Source: Spisula solida (Eukaryota; Mollusca; Bivalvia; Venerida; Mactridae). From it: a stretch of 64,000 nt of DNA. The notes beneath the pieces are model-generated. The model had not been told where the DNA came from and made no database searches. It saw only the letters and a program-made list of their open reading frames with translations. The translations under genes and the position numbers were made by a program. The stretch covers positions 12,930,817-12,994,816 of the forward strand of contig OX365957.1 in the NCBI GenBank assembly GCA_947247005.1, read 5' to 3'. Positions 23,801-35,200 of this stretch are shown here, in pieces; positions within the stretch are counted from its first letter, which is position 1, and every line of letters begins with the position of its first letter.

Positions 23801-26800
23801 TGAATGAGTTATATAAACAAAAGATCTTAACCCAAAATAAACAACAATATATGTTTTATAGACTGTCAAATAAATCCAACACAGATTTTTCTAACTTTTT
23901 AACGTATTGTGTATCACATTCACAAAAATACGGATAAATAGTTTTAGTTTCATGGAATGAATGTACAAGTTTATCTTCATACAGCATTAGAAGGTGGTTA
24001 AACCCATAGATTTTGAAGAATTGGTCGAAAATGCGATGAAAATGTAAACATACATCCGCCATTTTTCAATCATGTTGGGTATATCCAATCATGTTGTTTT
24101 ATCAGGGTAACAAGGGTGTTTATGATCTCAGTGGCTAACAGTGTACCCATAACTAGAACTGTAGTGTACTAAGTCTTGTAATATACATTATAATAGGGCT
24201 TCCTTTTTTATCACGCTATGATTTTCCATTCAAAGTTAACTGGAATTTCAAACTAGGATTTCATACGAAACACGCTTTTTATATCGAGCGGTTTGTCATT
24301 TGTGTAGGTTTATGATTTTGTAACACAATTTATTTACAAAGTATGTTATTAAGTAATTCTATCCAATTAAATTCAAACGTGTAAAAAACATGACTGTATA
24401 AGCATACACACTCCTACAACATTGCTATCTCTGAAATGATATCCTGTGGTTCATGTATGTTCAGAGGTGTAGCATGTGCGTCTACGTAAATAATACATTT
24501 AGGAATTTCGACATACAGGCATGTATAGTTTCAACAAGTTACAGACGTGTGACAGAAGACAATAAACTACGAAAATAGAGTATGTACTATGTCATACAGG
24601 TATGCATATGCACTGGAAACATAAGATTTCATCGCCCTTGGACTCATGGGTACTGTTTTATCAAAGGACTTACGGAAAATCTAAACCATACGATCAAATT
24701 TAAATTCTTTATATAATTTTTTTACAATTATAAAGTGTGATAAATGGAGCTGAAATACTAATAATGATTCAGTAAATGAACTCCTGGAAACCATATTCAT
24801 CACCAATTTGCAGTTGTTAAAGAATTATAAAAAATTCAAATTGGTGCGTAACTTTAAGATCTTCGTAAGTGCTTTGATAAAACAGTACCATGGAGTTTAT
24901 ATAAACACTGGTTATCATACAGGTTATCGTACACATTCTTTTCGCAATCTCTTAAGTATTGCAGAATAAACTTACCATCGCAGGTAGCTGTTTGCCAATT
25001 TCCGGACGCAAGACAAGAAATGGTATTGGTTGATGCAGTATAACCTACGTCACATGTGACGTTAGCAACAGCACCGTACGTGGTGACGCCGGTATTGACA
25101 AGCTGAATTGTGCCATTGTTTATGTTTGGTACGTTGCCACAATCTGCAAAATTATAATAAGATTTATACCGATGATTATATTGAAGTGCAGTCATGTTTT
25201 ACATTTAAGTATTCCACCATGTGATATGCAATATTCTTCGCTGTGAAACATCCACAAAGCAGCACAAACCAGGGCCATTTTTTTCATATCACACAGATAA
25301 TATTAAACACATCAGGCAGAGAACAATCTATCACCACATCAGGACACATAAAGGCACACAAAGGAACACACAGAGAAGAAAAGTCGCATATAACAAGTAG
25401 GGGTGGGCCGATGCATCGAAATATCGATGCAATGCGATCCCGAGTGACCCGATAGGATGCATCGATAGTTAAAGTCTCGATCCAATAACTATCGCATAAC
25501 TATCGCTGATAGTTAGCTCAATTATCGATAGTTACGATAGTTTCCTTTTTATTAATAAAGTTTATAATTAATTTAAAACAACTTCCGTTCTCGTTAAAAA
25601 CTAATTTTAGATAATCCCGCGCATCAAAACTGCCACAAATATCGCAATCGTGTACATGTTCTTTTTCTGTCCAATTCATTTTAAATCATTTCCACAATTT
25701 GTAGATTAGTATGTTGTACAACTAAGTTATATCTTACGCAATGCAAATATGCATTTACAAGTTAATCTCTGGTTTTCAAATCTTGGCAATAGTATCGCAA
25801 TAGCTTCAAGCAATACAATAGTATCGCAATAGTACTTTCAGCAATAGCAATAGTATCGCAATAGTCAAACATGGACTCAATAGTCACCCCTAATAACAAG
25901 ACGTAGTACAAGTTACTAGGACACACAAAAAATCATTAACACAATAAAACTGAACACCTTCGAAAACAATGCCCCTTCTCCGACACCCTGATGTCCCCGT
26001 CAGTCAATATAACCGAAGTACAATCAGCGGATACGTGACAAAGCATCACAAGTAGGGGTGACTATTGAGTCCATTTTTGACTATTGCAATACTATTGCTA
26101 TTGCTGAAAGTACTATCAGCGATAGTTATTGGATCGAGACTTTAACTATCGATACATACTATCGGGTCACTCGGGATCGCAATGCATCGATATTTCGATG
26201 CATCGGCCCACCCCTAATCACAAGGACAATCACTCATCAAAAGGACAACACAGAAAGCTTCAGTTCATAGAACTCATTGTGCTCGTGTCATTTTGAAATA
26301 AACGAAGCAACTTATGTTTCCTGTGCTCGGTTGGTTCAGTTTGGCATTGTGCTTTTTGTGCTTTTAATGTTTTCTGTGCTCGGCTGGTTAAGTTGAGTGC
26401 TGCCTTCCCTGTCTGATTTAATATAATCTTTTTTATGCTGGACTTCAAAAAGGCAAGACTACTAATAAAGTAACAAGTACAGTTTTTAAATATTGCGACA
26501 GTATTTAGTGTTTGCATTTAACAAATCCCTTACCTTTGATTGTACATTGAGCTGAATCCCATATTCCCTGTGACGTACATGTTATCGTTGCTGCACTGGC
26601 GTCGTATCCTGAGTTACATTGAACATTAGCTGTTGAACCGAATGTCGAATCTCCAGGTAATGTCAATGTACCGTCGGTCAAAGCTGGTAAAGTTCCACAA
26701 TCTAAAATATTCAACTTGAAAAATAATGATCATGATAGCAAGCGATGATTCAATTAAATACTAACATAGACAGAAAATTCGAAGCCATACCAAAACGGCG

Positions 26801-29800
26801 GCAACGACAAGCCATGCTACAGACACAGAACCTACCATCCGTATCCCCTAAAACGATATTTCACATAAGCCTATATACATTACCCACCAAAAATATAACA
26901 CAAAATTTAATGAGATTTCCCCATTTCTTGTCTGTAATAACACTTTTTGTAAAACAATGAAACAACAATATTTTTGAAGAAAAGGAATAATTTTGTTTAT
27001 TAAATGTAAAGACCATACATTAAGGTGAGTCGCTACCATTGCGCGACGTCATATAAAAATTGTCGACTTCGCACCGATTTATATGAAATTTAGATGGCTA
27101 AAAGTACAAAATCTGTAGTTTCCAAAGATATATTTTTAAAAAAAAATATATTGAAGAATTTTATAATTATATAACGTCCTGTACGGGTATGGCGACGTTA
27201 GCGCGTTTTGAAGGTTTTGTTAAGCGTCGGGTGTATACACTTATCGATCGCTTTATAAAGGTAAGCAATGGAAAGCCCAGATCACGGCCTTTAATGTGAA
27301 TATAAATTAAACTGTCAATTAAGCACGCCGCGATAACGCGGTGCATTTTTATTGCGACTGAGTGCCGTTTTTCGTTGTTTTTATAACGTTAGTACGCTAA
27401 CGTTATATCAATGCCATGCAACATTTTGCACCGTGACCCTATAATTTTATTATCTTAAAACACTGCTGAATTTATTTCTCTTTCCATCGACGTAAAAATA
27501 TCAAGGGGTCTCACCGCAAAATGTTGACCAAAAATCGACTTGAAATGAAAATTTACGCTATAGTTTACGTCGTTTTTTGAGCGACGTCGTAATAATTATG
27601 CGTCGTTTTACGCTGTTTTAATAACGCCACTGGACTGACGTTATATCAATGTTATGCAACAATTTGTACGATGACCCTATAGTTTTATTGTATTAAGACA
27701 CTGCTGGATAATTTCTCCATCAATTGATGTACAATTATTAAGAGGTCTCACCGCGAAATGTTGACCCAAAATCGACGTGAAATGAAAATTTACGCTATAT
27801 TTTACTTCATTTTTGTACGACGTTTAGACGTTGTGAGTCTGTTTAGAAACCACGCCGTAGTGCTACAGAGATACGAGTGAACCGACTAGAATAATTATGG
27901 AGATGGCACTATATTTACTTTCATTTGGAGTTTTTCTCATAAGGATCGTACCCGACACAAGAGGCTAAACATCACCACACGCATTAAGTTGCGTAACTGC
28001 CGCTATGTCATTAGCATAGGGACTTTACAAGATTGCACAAGTATGATAAAGACGGTTTTGTTACTTCTGAAGAACTAAATATAGGCAAAAAAGCACAACG
28101 GGCTACTTTCAATTAAAAAACATAACTATTCCGATTGGGCATGGCCAATAAAATTGGGCCTACACGTCAAAATGTCTAGGTACGTCCCTGGTATCATTGT
28201 GTGCGTTATCAATTATTTTGATTATAGGCTACTTTTCACACGCACGCTATTTGTACAGAGTAGCGAGCGCATGAAAGCTCCCAGTTCCTAAGCACAGTCA
28301 GTGTTGTCCACAGCTAATTACGGGTGTGTTGAGATGAAATCATATTGCATGTGTCAATGTTAGATAGCTTTTCGCTTTATACCTAGTTTTTTTAATTTAA
28401 TAGTACATATACAAGTTCTACACCATAGACAAATTTTGAGTAATTGTGAGGGTAAATTATTACATCATGTAAATAATAAAACGATACATTACTGGTAGAT
28501 TCTTACTTTCACGCAATGATATATTAGGTATAAAAGTGAACCGTATAGAATAAATATCTTAAAATTAAAACCCATGTTTGCCGTTCTATAAATTTTGATA
28601 CTAACCAAAAATGTAAAATTGTTTAGACTGAATCTATATGCATGTCTGTGTTCCAGTAGTAAGAAGGTGGTGGGTTCGATCCCAACCCCAGCCGAATAAA
28701 AACAGAAATACTTGCAGAGTTTCTCGACTTACAACTAACTTCACCAACAATCTCATTCAAAGCCCAGTTCCTGTGCAGAAAGCTTTACAATAAAAGCATC
28801 AGGGATGCATCTGGAACTCAGCCACCTTCAGTTTTATGACATACCGTAAAATTAATTTTCGCGGGTATTAAATTTCATGGATTTTGGTAAAATGGCAAAT
28901 TGGTGGTTTCTTAAATTCGTGGATTTTAGATATTGAAAGAAAGATCTCTTGTCACGTATTTTGAGACATTCGATGGAATTTAATTTCACGATCTAGTTCG
29001 TCATCGAAATCAACGAAAATTTATCACCGAGAATATTAATGACCTTACAGTATCCCCCAAAAACTAAAGTGACGTTAAACTCTTTTTGGGTCGTAATCCG
29101 TATGTGTGTCTGGAATAAATACAAGTATACATGTAATGATATTTTCCTGGCGGCACCAGACACAAACCAAATACAACACATCCTCTGTAGAGCAACACAC
29201 TTTGGAAGCGGCTAATATTGATAACAGGTTGTTGTTCTACAGAGGTGAAATTGTAGAGGTGCGCGGTATGAACGGTAAATCGGTAACTGTGGTATAATTT
29301 TCTCGCTGTACGATACCGCGGTACCATCTGAAATACCGATATATTATCAACATTACACCTTCTCTGCTTCTTATAATTTTGAATATACCAGCCGTAACAG
29401 CAGACTATACCATATAAGAGTGAAAGCCTTGAAATTGCCATGCTGCTATAACTATATTTTTTCGCCATTGCTGACCTTCTCACTTCAAGTTATTATTTTA
29501 CATAGTCTTAATATTTCTCTAATCCTAGTCAAGTAACGGGTCGTTGTCGTCGTTCTTAGCCTGGCTGAGAGTTTTCAATAATTTTCTAACCACTATAACA
29601 TAGCAGTTAGACACAGTAATTAAGTTGGTCGTATGCTGTGTTACTGTATACTAGTATAGGGCATACCGTAGAATTTGAGGAAAACCCGTGCCATGGTATA
29701 CCCCGGTATATTTTTCTTTGCTGATCGCAGCCCTATTAAATTGACAGTGAGTGTTGGCTAAGGGATTTTTGAAGGTGTTGTTATAGTGGGGTTGTTGCTC

Positions 29801-32162
29801 TACAGAGGTCCGCTCTTGATTCCATAACCTCTAGCTTCACACCTAGCGGATAGCGAAACGGACTTGAACATATTTGTGTCTAGATTTGTCGTAGATGGGA
29901 ATCATACATAGGGAATCATTGCTATCATTTATATTTTGTGGGGTTTATTGTGTTGTGGTCCCGGAATGCAAATTTTAAACATAATACTAGTAAGTTACGA
30001 TCCTTGATAACATTCTGTTTGGGTTGGGACTCCATCGGAAACATTTTCACTTAGTTTCTTATTTAGTGATTTACCTACTTTCCGTTCAAACATTCAATTA
30101 ATATTTCCTCAGGCCTTAGAAATTATATCACAAAATACAGAGTACAAAATTCACCATCACCCGGTCATTACTATATATAATTCTCTTGTACATGTATATA
30201 GTAATGACCGGATGATCGGGAATTTTAAAACTCTGTTTTCGTGATATAATTTCTTAGGCCTGTGATATTTCGTATAGCTCCGTTAAAAGGTACAAGAACA
30301 GTACGTGTCTCAAATTTATTTCACCGGAGTATTTTGTCTTCCACAGAGACCGGACTAATTCAAATCGGAATGTATTTAAGAAACAAGTTTATTTAAGAAA
30401 TATGTTGGCATCTTTTATGCCTTAGACTTTAACAATATAGTAATTACTAGAGTAGATTACTAAAATACTGAATAATCTATGGCCGAGAATGTACAGATCT
30501 TCAAAACCAAAGTCGCCAAAACTGGTTAGCTAAGAGTATCATAATCATTCCAGCGCATAAGACACTGGTAAGAATATTCAGAGGTTGCGTAAATGCAACA
30601 AGATATAGGCCTTGAACATTGAGCCTTAATCAGTACGCATAATTATCACGACGCCGCTCAAAAATGACGTAAAATTTAGCGTTAATTTTCATTTCAAGTC
30701 GATTTTGGGTCATCATTTCCCGGTGAGACCCCTTAATATTTATACATCGATTGATGGAGAAATTATCCAGCAGTGTTTTAATATAATAAAATTATAGCGT
30801 CACCGTACAGATTGTTGCATAAAATTGATATAACGCTAATCCAGTGGCGTTATTAAAACAGCGTAAAACGACGCATAATTATCACGACGTTGCTCAAAAA
30901 ACGACGTAAACTATAGCGTAAATTTTCATTTCAAGTCGATTTTTGGTCAACATTTTGCGGTCAGATCCCTTGATATTTTTATGTTCATGGAAGGAGAAAT
31001 AATTCAGCAGTGTTTTGATATAATAAAATTATAGGGTCATCGAGCAAAATGTTGCATGACATTGATATAATGTTAGCGTACTGACGTTATAAAAACAACG
31101 AAAAACGGCACTCCGTCGCAATAAAAATGCACCGCGTCATCGCGGCGTGCTGTATTGACAGTTTAATTTATATTCATGTTAAAGGCCATGAGCTGGGCTT
31201 TCCATTGATTACCTTTATAAAGCGATCGATAAGTGTATACAACCGACGCTTGACAAAACCTTCAAAACGCGCTAACGTCGCCATACCCGTACAGGACGTT
31301 ATATAATTATAAAATTCTTCAATATATATTTTTTTTAATTTATCTTTGGAAACAACAGATTTTGTACTTTTAGTCATCAAAATTTCATATAAATCGGTGC
31401 GAAGTCGACAAATTTTTTATGACGTCGCGCAATGGTAGCCACTCACCTTAATTGGTACTCTATGTGCAAAATATAAAGTTTCTTTGTCTCGCTTGAATAG
31501 TACCTTAGTCACAATAAGATGGAAAAATCAGCATTTTTGATCACATGGGTATTTAAATTCAGAACATCTTTATCTTAATTTCTTTGTCCTTTTGTACTCA
31601 TATAGTAACTTTAGTTTCAGAAACAAGTATAATTGTGACCGGCTGATAGAAGGATATTTAATAATTTAACCAAGTTAAATTTAGCAACAATTGTTTACTA
31701 TATACTTATTTTTGGTGGGCACTGTACTGACTCTCACATTGAATGACCGACTGCACGATTACTTAACAAAATTAGCAAATTACCATAAAGGGAGGTAATT
31801 GAAAAAGTGCGATATCTTCTATAGAAATGTATACACGTGTTTCTATAATAGTATATACACCTACAAATATGTCGAAGAATAAAGTAAGAGCAATGGACCG
31901 AAGTGAAACAAAAATCAAATAAGTAATAGATGCACTAAACAACTTGCAATTGCTATTAAAATGGTCATCTAAGAATAAAATTAGAACATGTACCGGTATT
32001 TTAAATAGATAGAACTGCATAACAGCATGTTGAGTTGCTTTAGTTGATTACTGGTTATGTTTTAGTTCTACATGTTTGTTCTATACAAACGTACGAGCAA
32101 AAGTTGCCTTATCCAGGTTTTAGTTCTGTAATTAAGTATAAGCCATTTCCAACATGCCCATG

Positions 32163-32258
<96 letters not shown>

Positions 32259-35200
32259 TGCTAACATTTCGTACGATGGTCGTATGATGGTATTGTGGCT
32301 GCCGCACGAACCATTAGTGATTTCCCCTACAGGTGCCTTAAAAACGGGACAGTAGACATATGTATAGATGTCGCAAGGCTGATTATTATTACCTTTGATT
32401 ATGCATTGTGCTGATGACCAGACTCCCTGTTCCATACAGGTTATCGGTGATGCACTGGTGTCGTAACCTGAGTTACATTGGGCATTAGCTGTAGAACCAT
32501 ATGACGAATCCCCAGTTAACGTCAATGTTCCGTCGGCCAAAGCTGGTAGGGAGCCACAATCTAAAATATTCACCAGAATATGAGACAATGGTCATAAAAG
32601 CGTTGTGTCAAACCTGGCTGTTCTAAAGGTTTTAGAGTAAAATTATTCCATGTGACGATAGCACTCTATGACAGACATCTTCCAGTCCAGTACATCTTAA
32701 TGTATATGAGAATGTCTTAGTATGGAGCATGAACATGGGTCGAAGTTAATACAATTATTATAGTAGATTTGTAACAGCTGAAACTAGGTCATTCCACTTG
32801 TGATTAGGGCTGGTATATAGATTTGTTAAAGCTTTAACTAGGTTAATTATCTTTTTTATAGCTGAAACTAGGTCATTCAGTTTTTTGTAGCTGACCCTAG
32901 GTCGTTCAGCCTTTGGTCAGCTGGGACTAGGGCGTTCGACATTTTTGGAAAGCTGAAACTTCAAGTTGGTAATTCAGCGACTAAGTTCATTAGTTGAGAA
33001 TTGGGCATTGTGTTGTATACTAGTAATTGTGGTATGTGATGTTTTCTATGCTCGATTGTTTAAGTTAAGTGCTGTTCCTCATTGGAACAACATATATGGT
33101 AGCACAATGAGCAACAACATTTATGGCATCACACTGAGGAACAACAATGAGGCACAACATTTATGGCGGGACAATCAGGCACAACATTTACGGCGGGAAA
33201 ATGAGGAACAACATTTATGTACACATTCAACTCGCACTAACTCTGGTTTCATTTTATCACAATATAAGTATTACCTATACACCACGTCTCGGCTGCTTCT
33301 TGACACGTGACGCTGAATGTTGCGCTTGGGTCCGTAGCTGAAAAAGACGCATGTCCATTAATGTTACGTTGCGCAATGATGGATCGTCACAAATGGTTTA
33401 TATAACAAGCATACACATATACTGGGATTCGAATCTATATTGTTCGCCGCCATCGCGTAGTAATTCGAAATATTACATCACTCGGTCGTAGCAACAACAC
33501 ACAAATAATCAGTAAAGTTCTATATAATTACATCACACCACACCCTAAGGTATATGTATGAGTTGATATGTGGATGATATGGACGAAGTAACTTTTTTAG
33601 TGTTCGGGGAAAGCTTACTATAGGTGAATATTTAATTAATGTAGGTCAAATGGGGTGGATTTGATTTAACAACTTTTCTGATAAAGGTACATAAACATGC
33701 ATATCCTAGATATTCACCTATAGTAAAGCGTTAGTAATTTGTATACATAAGGAAACGATACAAGTAAAAGGCTATTGCATAACATACCTGACAGTCCTAT
33801 AAAGAAGTATGATTCGAACGCTGTGCTAGTGACATACGATATTATAATATAATTATTGCTGAGGGTGAATTCTAACGCTGAGGAATCGTAGAAACTTTCA
33901 CATTCGAGTTGTTTCAATACCACACCGTTTTCGTCGGTAAATGTTACATTTTGTGAACAATCGGTTGGTGTATTGTAGAGGTCTTGGTCGAAGACATACA
34001 GATAGACTTCAGATGAACATGCCTGGACTTCCAAAGAACAACTCCAGTCGCTGATTGCCGTCGTCTTGCTTGGATAGCCAGGGTTCCTTAAGTAGAGAGG
34101 CTCTCCTGCTGATGACGTCATTGTTGTACCCGTTGAGTCAATGTCCTTGATCCTAGAATCTGGAACATTAATAGTACGTACATCAAATACGTCTTAAATA
34201 TTATTATACATTGTAATAGTAATGCTTGTACAGAAGAAGAAGAAGTTTATTCCGTATCAGTATACGTAGCAAATACACATTACGATTAGGTCAGAGATGA
34301 CCCATGATCATTATTTGTTATTTTAAACATTTAAATAAACTATCACATAAGGATCAATGGCAATAATTATGAATCACGGAAGAGTTTAACGACAATATCA
34401 GATTGATAAATATTTTTAGTGAAATGCAAATTTGAAATTTTCATGTAGAATATGATGAATAAATTCTACATGTACATATGCATATGTAATGTTTGATGTA
34501 AGTTTCAAAAAATGTACAATATGATTCAATTTGCAAAACTTGTTTGGATTACAGTCTGTTTCGGATACATTCACAGTGACGTCACGTGTGTATAAATGCT
34601 GTCCTATGCTTCGACGGTTGATATAACAAAAATGCATAAACAGACAATAACGATCATCATCTAAGATGTATAAATGTACATTAAATAAACAAAACTATCT
34701 ATTTGTGACGGATCACAGGAGGACACCGGAATATATTTTGTTGTGTTCGACCGAGACAATGGTAGTGCTCGGCCATTCGGTGTTAGCCCTGCCTAATTGG
34801 CCAATGACCTCAGTCTTCGAGACAAGAGAAACGTGTATGTGATACAACTAATCGTAACATCGTGGCCATAACCGTACTTGTACATATCCGTAAATAGACA
34901 CCGAGCGATATGCTAATGCTTAATGGTATACAAGACGGTTACCGGATGTATCGAGTTTTTATCAGTCAGTACTGCAAGTCATTAATGGGATATACGTGTA
35001 CATGTGCGCGAAACAAAATTAACTTCTACCCATAAAGTTGCAGGTAGTTATTTTTAGAAACGCCGAGTTGTTCGGATTGAGGTGAAAAATTTAGCTTGAA
35101 GTATTCCTATTTTGTAAATATTTTAATACTCAACTTATCTCAATTCGCGCCGATACGCAATCATGATAGTTTACGACAATATCTTGACTCGCGATATAAT

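Larger units (their letters stand above)
19666..24118. mobile_element. 4.45-kb TIR element with TTTAT target duplication
   Basis: The left end CACCCTTGTTACCCTGAT (from 19666) is repeated inverted at the right end (to 24118), and similarity extends about 65 bp. TTTAT flanks it on both sides (19661-19665 and 24119-24123). Inside each end, the motif CCAACATGATTG recurs near a 'ggatactgrcc' phrase (about 20090-20165 and, inverted, 23640-23730), resembling transposase-binding subterminal repeats. No transposase is readable. A 68-codon minus-strand frame at 23856-24062 (starting MADVCLHFHRIFDQFF) is the only candidate coding remnant. The superfamily is not assigned. It fills intron 7 of the receptor, 120 bp from the transmembrane exon. 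Confidence 0.7.
27024..31447. mobile_element. 4.42-kb TTAA-flanked element with ~0.8-kb inverted arms
   Basis: TTAA (27020-27023) precedes GGTGAGTCGCTACCATTGCG, and the mirrored end GGTGAGTGGCTACCATTGCG meets TTAA at 31448-31451. The inverted arms extend about 810 bp (27024-~27835 and ~30636-31447). TTAA duplications are made by piggyBac, Kolobok and some Sola elements, but the termini do not settle which. No transposase is readable in the 2.8-kb centre, which holds a SINE, a small MITE and a 153-bp hairpin. It occupies receptor intron 5 between two sushi exons. Confidence 0.75.

Noticed and set aside
29064..29483. 139-codon minus-strand frame inside the TTAA element as a transposase
   Set aside because: No DDE/D motifs or helix-turn-helix; it crosses a small MITE and other repeat fragments.
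32068..32355. Open frames with (SL)n or (RE)n
   Set aside because: Direct translation of the CT microsatellite; part of the minus frame is the first sushi exon reading into its intron.
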